NCBI GenBank assembly: GCA_021927905.1
Contig: BLLK01000019.1
Span: 1,302,001-1,366,000, forward strand
Origin: Chaetoceros tenuissimus
Lineage: Eukaryota; Bacillariophyta; Thalassiosirophyceae; Chaetocerotales; Chaetocerotaceae
Length of the DNA stretch: 64,000 nt
Direction of reading: 5' to 3'
The stretch's first letter is position 1. Each line of letters begins with the position of its first letter. Positions 1 through 8,084 of this stretch are shown in pieces. The position numbers were made by a program, and so were the translations under genes. A model generated the notes under the pieces. It saw nothing but the letters and a program-made list of their open reading frames with translations, had not been told where the DNA came from and made no database searches.

Positions 1-26
1 TACCTCGAGTATTTCCTTTAAGAATA
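1..26 (-). repeat. End of a double-hairpin foldback element (copy i)
   Basis: The first 26 bases are identical to 887-912, the distal end of the foldback element at 755-907 (ending TATTTCCTTTAAGAATA). The rest of this copy lies before the window. It abuts an LRR gene start at about base 22-27, so it appears to have inserted into codon 12-13 of that gene. Confidence 0.7.
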
Positions 27-160
27 AACCTCCGCCACTCTTCCGTCTGAACCCTCATTTTGTGAAGACTGTTGCACTACTCCTTGAAAGAGAGAAGCTC
101 TTGATTGGAGGTATGTGTAAGCCTTAGCTAACTACTATGTATTCTGTTGTGTGCTGTTCT
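27..160 (-). pseudogene. 5' end and promoter of a BspA-like LRR gene, cut by foldback elements
   Basis: On the minus strand an ATG at 58-56 begins MRVQTEEWRRFI, the same start as the LRR genes at 15031, 17673 and 21763. After 12 codons the homology stops at the foldback end. Upstream, 58-155 matches the region upstream of the LRR gene at 15031 (shared GCACTACT, AGAGAAGCTCTTGATTGGA and GTGTGCTGT), so promoter and start codon survive. A second foldback copy begins at about 161, inside this promoter. The remainder of the gene is outside the window or lost. Confidence 0.75.
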
Positions 161-312
161 TAGAGGAAATACTCGAGGTGTGTGTGGCGGACCCCGGGAA
201 TCGACAAGAAATCCCCCGAGTGAAACGAGGGGGATTTCTTGGATTCCCGAAGGAATTTCTCGAGTGAAACGAGAGAAATTCCTGGCCACACACACCGAGA
301 GGTTTTCCGAGG
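161..312 (-). repeat. Double-hairpin foldback element (copy ii)
   Basis: About 150 bp that folds almost completely. A basal stem pairs 177-188 with 285-296. Hairpin B pairs 196-202 with 242-248 and 205-217 with 229-241. Hairpin A pairs 252-261 with 273-282. Both hairpins close on the same 11-base loop GAGTGAAACGA (218-228 and 262-272). It is the reverse-orientation relative of 755-907. It has no coding capacity, so it is a non-autonomous element of unknown class. Confidence 0.8.
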
Positions 313-640
313 GAATACACCAATGGCCTAGGAATTCGGGTTTGTAGAAGAGCTGGTATGATTTGTGTAGAAATTGAACGTAAAGGTCATTTTAGGCCAT
401 TTTTGAAAATTTTGTCCTTCATGTATTTATTTAGCTCGTATACCGTCTAGTATGTGCCTACGCTCCAAAAGAGATTATCCGGTAAATGCCTAGGAATCAA
501 AAATTTCACCGACAGGGGTGATTCCCAGGGCGATTCCTAAAATTTAGGAATCGCCTCTATAGCCAATCGAAATATACGGCTATAGAGGGTGATTCCTAGG
601 AACCACCCTCTATAGCCGTATATTTCGAACAGATAGCTGT
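313..640 (-). mobile_element. Inverted copy of the 3' end of the Crypton-type element
   Basis: From GAATACACCAATGGCC at 313 onward, this block aligns with the reverse complement of about 12960-13312, the region behind the tyrosine-recombinase ORF. Shared blocks include GAGCTGGTATGA (349-360), TAGCTCGTATACCGTCTAGTA-like sequence (432-452), TTCACCGA (506-513) and the GGCTATAGAGG hairpin. It is either the 3' remnant of a second Crypton copy or a short non-autonomous derivative. No ORF is supported. The inner limit is uncertain; 640-734 is AT-rich with nothing recognisable. Confidence 0.7.
567..628. repeat. 25 bp perfect hairpin inside the Crypton-end copy
   Basis: Arms 567-591 and 604-628 are perfectly complementary over 25 bp with a 12-base spacer. 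The core GGCTATAG recurs in the hairpin at 13002-13054. The base pairs beside that core differ between the two loci, but pairing is kept in both. Confidence 0.9.
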
Positions 641-734
641 ATATTTTTTCACAAAATCATATATTTTGAGTTAATTAGAGTAAAATTTGTATTTTTGATA
701 TATGACCTCGTTTACATTTATATTTTTCTAGGGT

Positions 735-927
735 CTGTTTCCATTGGTGTATTCCCGCGGAAAACCTCTCGGTATGTGTGGCCAGGAATTTCTCTCGTTG
801 CACTCGAGAAATTCCTTCGGGAATCCAAGAAATCCCGCTCGTTTCACTCGGGGGATTTCTTGTCGATTCCCGGGGTCCGCCACACATACCTCGAGTATTT
901 CCTTTAAGAATACACCAATGGAAACAG
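735..927 (+). repeat. Double-hairpin foldback element (copy iii) with 20 bp inverted arms
   Basis: Perfect 20 bp arms CTGTTTCCATTGGTGTATTC (735-754) and its complement (908-927) enclose a 153 bp core related to copy ii in opposite orientation. The core has the same basal stem and two hairpins. One loop is GAGTGAAACGA and the other GAGTGCAACGA (read on the minus strand). In the basal stem this copy has GGTATG/CATACC where copy ii has GGTGTG/CACACC, so both partners changed together. It is non-coding. Confidence 0.85.
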
Positions 928-979
928 TGAGGTTAGTAATTTTTAGCATAATTAAATATAACTTCTATATTAAGCAAGG

Positions 980-1255
980 ATGGAAAGTGACAGTAGCAGC
1001 CATTTATTTGATCTAAATGATTCGCTTGCTAATTCCTCATCGTCTGAAGATGAAGATGATTCAGATATTGAGAATGGATCTCATATTGAACAGGATGATG
1101 ATGATCTCAGTGGCAGTTTTATTCGTCAGAAAAAGCGCATTATCCATCTATACTTTTATTTTTCATTTGTTCTGCATACTTTACACATTGAATTGACTAC
1201 ATTACCCTATTTAGATAATGTTTCTTATAATAGCTCATATGAGCGATGCACTTGA
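980..1255 (+). CDS. Acidic Ser/Asp-rich ORF cut by the DNA transposon
   Basis: The 91-codon frame begins MESDSSSHLFDLNDSL, and the first 55 residues are Ser/Asp/Glu-rich (runs such as SSSSEDEDDSD and EQDDDDLSG). The last 35 residues are hydrophobic and look non-coding. Its stop codon is made by the transposon terminus at 1252. Without the insertion the frame would stop eight codons further on. It lies just inside the left flank of the foldback at 735-927. It may be the N-terminal exon of the Crypton gene whose recombinase exon lies at 11 kb, because a second acidic segment occurs at 7905-8084 on the far side of the insertion; this is inference. No family is recognised. Confidence 0.35.
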   Translation: MESDSSSHLFDLNDSLANSSSSEDEDDSDIENGSHIEQDDDDLSGSFIRQKKRIIHLYFYFSFVLHTLHIELTTLPYLDNVSYNSSYERCT

Positions 1256-1262
1256 CTCATGT
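1252..1262 (+). repeat. Left terminal inverted repeat of the DNA transposon
   Basis: TTGACTCATGT is an exact complement of 7845-7855 and is preceded by target duplication CAC (1249-1251). Confidence 0.75.
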
Positions 1263-1435
1263 GGTCATAGGGAAAGACTTTTTTCTCCGAAATGACTTTT
1301 TTATTCCTATTTGACACATTTTGTCCATGTTGGCTGGTGATATTGTTGTTTTCGTATTTCATGTACTACCTTGGCCAAATGTCCCACTAAGTACCATAAC
1401 AGTGTCATAGTGTAGAAATCAGATATTCCACTGGT

Positions 1436-1519
1436 AAAAGGAAGTGAGCTCACTTCTTTTTAACGGTTTTAGAGATTAGAACAGGCAGTTAAAAAAGTGT
1501 GAGGTCGCACTTTTTTAAC
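1436..1519. repeat. Two short palindromes near the left end of the transposon
   Basis: GAAGTGAGCTCACTTC (1441-1456) is a perfect 16 bp palindrome extended by AAAAG/TTTTT. GTTAAAAAAGTG (1488-1499) pairs with 1508-1519 across 8 bases. Each is followed by TAACGG and TTAGAG, so the two are probably copies of one unit. They are possible subterminal transposase sites. The rest of 1263-1957 shows no supportable gene. Confidence 0.6.
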
Positions 1520-1957
1520 GGTATTAGAGGGATAACGTCTCTTCCTTCTCATCAAAATTTGGGATTCCTTTTCTCTCAGCCATTCAAATGTCTTCTCAAA
1601 AAAAAAGAATCGAGCTGAGCTCCTCTCCATTCCATCTTTTCCAATTCAGAACTCTCCTTTCAATCTTAATGCAGATCTCTCTTTTTCTACTCCTTATCAC
1701 ATATGTTACAGATAGATAGAAGCTAGAAAGGCAGCCTTAATGCTAGGAAAGAAATTCGAAAAGGATATGCAAGAACTGAAGATATTCTTTTGAAAACATA
1801 GTGTTGACACTTTGGAAGCCTCAATTGTTCTTTGCTGAGCTAGTTTTGCCTTTGCCTTCAGAACCATCCTTTCAATGCATGATAGAGAGATACATGGATT
1901 GAAATAGATTCTTATGCAAGGATGTGTTTCAACGTACTGTCTATTGTATATGTATGT

Positions 1958-2110
1958 ATTGATACCTTCAAGAGAAGAAGAATTCATTTGACTTTCGCTG
2001 AAGCAAGAGATCAAATAGAATTAGAGTTGGAATCCCTTTGTGAAACTGACGACAGACCTGACATGATAATAAAAGGGAAAAGAAAATATGCCTTAGGGTT
2101 AGATGATTGA
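1958..2110 (+). other. Possible coding tail, identity unknown
   Basis: The frame from about 1958 to a stop at 2110 reads like protein (charged helix, FAEARDQIELELESL, then a basic tail GKRKYALGLDD). It ends 22 bases before the transposase stop on the other strand. The only ATG upstream (1922) gives an unconvincing hydrophobic start, so an upstream exon would be needed. It may be the last exon of a third gene of the transposon, or a remnant. Confidence 0.3.
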
Positions 2111-2132
2111 CATCATACTACTATACTACTTT

Positions 2133-5100
2133 CTAAAGTAGATCAGACCAATTAATTGTTCCAACTTCATCTTCGCTAGTGTCAACCTCATCTTGAAGGT
2201 CTGGAAAAAGATTTGGCTCAACATCGCTCATTTTAGGAATACTTTCGCTTATGATACTGTTATCAGAGAATGATTCCACAAAACTTTGTCTCCAAACATC
2301 CATTGATTGGATATTCACGATAGACTTTGTTGACTCAAAAGAATCATATACCACGAAAGCAGTATCTTTAATGCATTTTGCTGCTACAAACTGTAATTCT
2401 TCTTCCATTACAAGTTTTTGGACCAAAAGACTTTTCAATTCATGATGAAAAGAGCGAGGTGAATCTTGTGCAGCAGAGTGGACAAGTATGTGGATACCAG
2501 TTTTTGAACTTTCCACATCTGTATATTTTTCAACAGTGGAATATTTAACTTGGCCAAAATCCAATATCATACATAACCGAGCTGGAAGGATTATCGAATC
2601 AACGGGTACATCATCATCCTCTTCAATGTCTTCCTCAGACCATGGAATTAAGGCCCAATCAAACCATGGTGAGCCTGCTTCATTAGGATTTGCTTTAAAG
2701 GTAACTTCCTTTTCATCAATTGCAACCTTCAAACTGCAACTACCAGCAATCCTTTTAATTCTTTTTGAAGTATCACCACCATTGTAATCCTTTAATTTCT
2801 TGCCTATCGTGTTAATAAACTCAGGAGGAAATGGTACATTACGATTCCAGTTCTTTTTCTCACCACGTTTCTTTCTATACCAAGTTGCGTTGACAGAAAG
2901 GTCATCATTCTCATTATAATGGAATGTTAGATGAAATTTCCGTCCACACATTTTGGGAGAACCCATAGGATTTTTCTGATCTTTTTTGGAATTATTTTCA
3001 AAACTTTGAAGTTTGGACATATTTGATTCAAGGATATAGCCTTCTTGGATTCGAACTGCAGTTTGCTTTTCAAATGAGGTATCTCTCTTCTGTGTTCGTC
3101 GAGCCTTATTCTTGGTTCCGACATGATTACTTTCACATCTAGCAGTATCAAAGTTTAATGGAACACCGTTTCTACAGATTGAGAAATGCCAGTGTAGATT
3201 AGCATGAAACTTGAAAAGTTTTAGACCTTTGCCTTCATATCTATTGATAGTCGCCTTTAAATGGATCAGAAAGTTTCTACAACATTTCTGAACCATGCTA
3301 TTTCTTCCCCCTTTGAAGATATGCTTCTCCATTTTTGACGAGGTAAGCCATGCATAGAAAATTAGAGTTTTTTCGAATGCTAAGAACCATTTTGTGTAGT
3401 TCTCAGAGTCAAAAGTTATTGCTTCAATAGGTAAAACAATTTCCTCATCTGGTACAAACTCAAGAGAATCATCGTCTTCATCATCATCTGAATCTATCAT
3501 TTCCATGTGTTCACTATATGATGAATCATCACTGCTGATGTAACTATCACTGCTACTATCACTGCTACTAGCACAATTACCATTGCTATCCTCCACATCA
3601 TTATTGCAACTGTTTTGATTTTTGTTACTGTCATTACCTTGGACTTTGGATAGGTCTATTACAATTGTCTTCTCTTTTTTTTGTTTCTTTGGTTTCGGTT
3701 TCTTTCCTTTTTTACCAAAGATGAAATCATGGAAATCAGTAGTCGCAAGTGCAATATATACAACAAAGACCCGTGCAAGTTTCTTTTTGGCTGTCACTAT
3801 TCCAGGTAAAATGATTCCTGTTTTAAAAATATCTAAGAATGGAAATGCTTCTCTTCCAGACTGTCAAGAATGGAAATTGGCTATTCTTGCTACATTTGAA
3901 TTCAATGAATGCATCATATCAGATGTCAGATTATCCAAGAATGCATGAAATAAACGATCACAGATACCAAGAAGATAAACGTGGAGAGGGTCTGGAGGTG
4001 TTGCTCCATTAATACCAAATGGACATGCCCCAAATTTGAAGCTTGCAAAGGCATCATTACTTAGCTTTCGAAATGAAGCTTTATTCAATTCTTCCTCCGA
4101 TTTGGTTCGGAGGTAATCATGTGATAAAAGTTTACATTCTGTCAATGGATTATCACTGTTTCGTAGGGTACATGTACAAAATCTTGAAAGCCCATGAGCA
4201 TTATGATTTGCATATCTAGAGCAAAGAAGATCAAAGCCTTTTGTATCTCCTAGGAAAAATATACAAGAAAATATCAGAGTTCGCCTGTGTAAGTTGCCAC
4301 TGCTATCTTTGAAGTCCCATTCAAATCTTTTCCCATCAATCTCATTTCTTATAATTTCCATTAGCTTGTGAAGAACAAAATGATAATCTTCTGCTTTCTC
4401 TTGTGCGGTAAGCTTTAGAGTCTTCACAGTTTTTGTCAGCATATCTGGCAAAAATGCTAATTGTTTCCATGCCTCAGGTTTATTACGTGTATGCCGATCA
4501 AATATAAACAGACAAATAGAGACTGAGTCTAGTGATTTTGAACCAGAGTTTGTAATAACTGTTCCATCATGAAACAAACCATAACCAACAAGAATCTGAG
4601 TAGCAGGATTAGTAACTAGTTTCTTGTATGTCAATGGATACCATAGGCCAGTTTCAATATCTTCAAAGTAAGATCCATCATCAAATGAATTAAATGGTGG
4701 AGTGAAGAACAAGTCTTTGGTTACATTGTCTGGATGATCTTTATACTTGAAGATGTAGTTTTCAAACTTGTTTAGTTCTGGATCTTCTAACAGTTGTACA
4801 ATTAGAGGTTTAATCATAAACCAAATCAAGGTAACTTCTTGATTACTCGGTACAAGAATCTTAGTCTGTTGAGGCATACTATCATCCTGCATTTGTGGAC
4901 CCATAACATTTTTAGCCATCATCTTGTAAAGACTTTCTCGAGTCATAGTTTTCGTTCCATCTACTGAAAGTATTTCAGAATTATTTACAGCCCATTTTGA
5001 AATGGTTGCAAAAAGATGATTTGGAACATTGCTTCTACGAAGAATTGATTCTAGTCTAATGTAAGCTTCTTCTTGAGGTGTGATAGTAGTTCCACTTTTA

Positions 5101-5840
5101 TGAATCTCAATTTCTCTTTTCATATCAAGCAAATCAGACGACGAATGTGTGTGCTGCTGCAAATTGTTAGAATCAAGCACATTTGCCTCAGGTGCAGTAA
5201 ATGAGTCATCTCCATACTCCACATCATTAAAGATGTTTCCATCTGAGATATCCTGAATATCATTCTGGATAACTATTTTTGTTTGCAGCTGAGAATCTAC
5301 CATAGATGAACGTTCCCTTTGCTTTGCCTCTTCAATCATTTTTCGAAGTTCATTCTCACTCTTTTCTTGTAAACTACGAAAGAAATTTGATTTGAACAAA
5401 TCTGTAGAACTTGAGTTTTGCATAGATTCTTTCCCTATGAATAATGACTCAGTCTGTGCATGAATATTCTTCATTGGTACACTTGTAGTGGTAAGCTGTG
5501 CTTTAATGTTCTTCTCAATTTCCAAATTCTGCAAATATGAACAACACTGTGGGGATGATTTGTAATGTTTATCAAGATCACTTTTCCGATAAGTGTAAAT
5601 TTTGCAGCTTGGCAGTACACAATGGTATAATCCATTTAAAAAACATTCCTCTTTGCCATCAAGAAGATGGTGCTGCTTCATGAATTCTGTTGGAGTCACA
5701 TTGAACATTTCCTCGCCACAGTAACGACATTGTTGTCTTTTGACTTGCTGCTTTTGTTTTCTAAGGTTGCTCAGTGACGCCGCCCTTTTGTAACTACCAC
5801 CTTTGGCTGTCAGTATACGCTTTCGTCTTTCACTGCTCAT
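2133..5840 (-). CDS. DDE transposase, CACTA/Plavaka-like, with one in-frame TGA
   Basis: Read from ATG at 5840, the frame is open to a TGA at 3866-3864 (658 codons), then continues in the same frame to 2133, about 1235 codons in all. Two Cys/His fingers lie at the N-terminus (CRYCGEE..HH near residue 38 and CVLPSCKIYTYRKSDLDKHY near 72). The core has the layout I associate with CACTA/Plavaka transposases: HDGTV with a candidate catalytic Asp near 425, GDTKGFDLLCSRY near 550, a CTC pair near 580 and a DPLHVYLLGI motif near 625. After the stop come acidic low-complexity sequence and an H-rich block with ESNHVG. A TGA-to-sense change would give one long protein; no intron with GT-AG borders removes the stop. 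It is therefore a slightly decayed transposase, or less likely a read-through product. Confidence 0.7.
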
Positions 5841-6138
5841 TACAACTTTCCCAAGGGAACAAAATTACTTTTATGTACTATTATTCTTTTCAAAGAAAAT
5901 ACACTTCATGCATTGAATGGATGGTACAGATTTTGTTGGGAATTGACATGTCGAAATACAATAGGATATGTGCACATTTAAAAAATTGGTTTTGTGGGAA
6001 ATGGGTGTCAATTCCAGTTTCTTAGCTGTCAAGAGAAGATTTCAAATTCAAATTTTTCTCACAAAACGGTCATCATCTTTTGATACGAATTATTTGAATC
6101 ACTTTGCACATAATATTTCAACTGTAGAACTATTAAAA
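5841..6138. promoter_or_regulatory. Shared divergent promoter of the transposon genes
   Basis: This 298 bp gap separates the transposase start (5840, minus) from the accessory start (6139, plus). It is AT-rich and no defined box was identified. The plus frame is open upstream of 6139 from 5968, so an earlier start for the accessory gene cannot be excluded. Confidence 0.4.
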
Positions 6139-7558
6139 ATGGATGGAAACAATATGCCTCCTTTGCAAAATACACTTCAATGTAGTTCTGCTGAATTGGA
6201 GATGTTTCTAAAGTTTAGAGAACAAATGGCAGCATCTGCTGGAGTGCCGTCAATTATCAATGCAAGTTTGAGTGGAGGTTCTTCCTCCAACGAAGGAACA
6301 AGCATCGCAGAAGAAAGTGAAATCTTTGCAACCTCAAATACCAATAATTCTTCTGGAAGCGATGTTGTGAATGAGAAAAAGGTAAACATTTGCATATAAT
6401 TGTGATTTACCATGAGCTGATAATATTAACAGTCATTTTCTTACTATGTACAATAGGAAGATAAACAAGATATGGCAAAGTTACTTGAAAGTCAAGAGGA
6501 TTGCTATGACGATGGGATAGGCCTTGATCCAACCAGATATCCTGATATGAAGGATAGAATCAGAAATGCCATTCGTGATAGGATCTGGAAGCAGCTAAAA
6601 GTGCTGACCGATTCACAAGCTTGCTTTCAGAAGCCTGACTTTGTTCGATGCAATTTTCCAAATCATAAAGGTGAATATGATGATTGTCCACAAGCAGTAT
6701 TTATGGTCGAGGAAATTTTTGATGCAATGGGAAGTGATTGGGACAAGAGCGACCTTGAGAAAAAGATTAAGTTTTGGATGACATATGGTAATTTCATCAA
6801 GTATGAATTTGGACGGTACAGAAATCAGAGAGTTGGAGTGATGAAAAAGGCATTCCTTGATGGTAAGTTGTATGATTTAATTTTTATTGTATATTTATAT
6901 TTATCTAACTTTGATGTGAATAGCTACAAAGGAATGGGAGGTAAATGCAAAAGGTTACGATATGCATTGTTTCAAAAGCACTATTGAATCTTTTCTTGAA
7001 AAGAACAAAAGAATCAGCCTCCGAGATTCTTTGAGATCTAGCATCAATGCAGATGACAAAGAAATAGCAGTCTCTGGTACTTTTTTTGACCTTTTCCTCT
7101 CTCATGTAGTAGGCAAATCTAATTACAACAATAAAATTGGAAAAAAGATGATTTCCGACCTTGCAACTGTGAGTGATGAAGCATTTGCTTTGGTTATTCT
7201 TGAAGCTTACTACTCCGTGTGGTTTCAAGAGTACTACTTTGGTAAAGCAAGTATCAAGAATCTGTTTCCAAAGTTCAGTGCAAAGGATCCAAAAGTAAGA
7301 GAGGAGCAAGATGGGGGTGATAAAAGAAATGGGTGGGGTATAGCAATGATCAATGCATTCAATGAATATCATAAATATATTTCAGTAATATGTCAAGAAG
7401 ATGGAAATAAAGAGTTCGAAGCTAAGTTTCAGGAAGAGAAGGCAGTAAGTACTAGGGTCAAAGCAGGGCAAAAAAGATCTGTAATCAGAACTGAACCTAT
7501 TCTCAAAGTAGAAGGAGTGCTTAAACGTCAACGGGTTAGTCATGTTGTTCATGTTTAA
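6139..7558 (+). CDS. Three-exon accessory protein of the DNA transposon
   Basis: Exons are 6139-6381, 6457-6862 and 6924-7558. The introns are 75 bp (GTAAAC...ATAG) and 61 bp (GTAAGT...ATAG), and the joined frame is 427 codons without a stop. The start MDGNNMPPLQ is preferred because the upstream part looks non-coding. The N-terminal 80 residues are Ser/Asn-rich. The middle exon is charged with Trp/Cys (CNFPNHKGEYDDCPQAV). The third exon has a helical core and a basic tail ending KRQRVSHVVHV that may be a nuclear signal. I do not recognise a domain. Its position divergent from the transposase and inside the same TIRs suggests a DNA-binding or transposition-helper role, which is inference only. 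Confidence 0.65.
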
Positions 7559-7844
7559 AAAGTAGTAAAATTTATTAACTTAAACTGAATGTATATTTTG
7601 CAAAGGAAACTATATTATATAATATGTTTATATTGTCAATAAGATTTATAATTATGGACTACATAGTATTGCAATGAAAGAGATTTTGAGTTTATTTTTG
7701 CATTTTTGAGCCATTACATTTTCTAATATGAGTCAATTTTGAAAAAAAATGAGTCAAACTTTGTCACACTTTAGCTAAATAGAATGATTGATATGGCGCC
7801 AAAAGTGTACTTTGTAGATGATAAAATGAGTCATTTTTTAGCTG
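7559..7844. other. Right subterminal region of the DNA transposon
   Basis: AT-rich, non-coding sequence. The octamer ATGAGTCA occurs at 7728-7735, 7749-7756 and 7826-7833, and again in the terminal repeat at 7847-7854. Clustered copies of a terminal motif are typical transposase-binding arrays. No gene is seen. Confidence 0.55.
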
Positions 7845-7855
7845 ACATGAGTCAA
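7845..7855 (-). repeat. Right terminal inverted repeat of the DNA transposon
   Basis: ACATGAGTCAA is an exact complement of 1252-1262 and is followed by target duplication CAC (7856-7858). Confidence 0.75.
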
Positions 7856-7904
7856 CACGTCTAAAAAGATCCCACATGGATAATGTGCTTTTTCTGACGT
7901 TGTA

Positions 7905-8084
7905 AAGGATTCTGACATTGGTGAAGATGATGATTACGATGAAAAACAAGAAGATGGTGACGAAACGGAAGATGAAAAAGATGACAATAAGATTGATGAC
8001 AAGACTGGAAATGATGATGTAGATCACAAGACTAAAAAGAACGATGATGCCGAACAAGAAGAAAACGAAAATCATCTATATAGG
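7905..8084 (+). other. Acidic coding-like segment, possible exon
   Basis: A 60-codon open stretch without ATG, almost entirely Asp/Glu/Lys/Asn (DSDIGEDDDYDEKQEDGD and similar). It is preceded by a plausible acceptor (TTTTTCTGACGTTGTAAAG) and followed by TATAG/GTTAAT, a plausible donor. Composition resembles the ORF at 980 on the other side of the transposon and the charged lead-in of the recombinase frame at 10987. A split Crypton N-terminus would explain all three; this is inference. Confidence 0.35.

Larger units (their letters stand above)
1252..7855. mobile_element. CACTA/Plavaka-like DNA transposon, 6.6 kb
   Basis: The element is bounded by 11 bp perfect terminal inverted repeats TTGACTCATGT (1252-1262) and ACATGAGTCAA (7845-7855), flanked by the 3 bp duplication CAC (1249-1251 and 7856-7858). 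A 3 bp target duplication is typical of the CACTA superfamily. Inside are a transposase on the minus strand (2133-5840) and a three-exon accessory gene on the plus strand (6139-7558), divergent over a 298 bp promoter. Extra copies of the terminal octamer ATGAGTCA occur at 7728, 7749 and 7826, as subterminal repeats usually do. The transposase carries one in-frame stop, so this copy is probably not autonomous. The family name rests on remembered motif patterns. Confidence 0.75.

Noticed and set aside
1706-2014. A 102-codon minus-strand frame near the left end of the DNA transposon
   Set aside because: Composition looks random. Part of it is the shadow of a better plus-strand stretch at 1958-2110.
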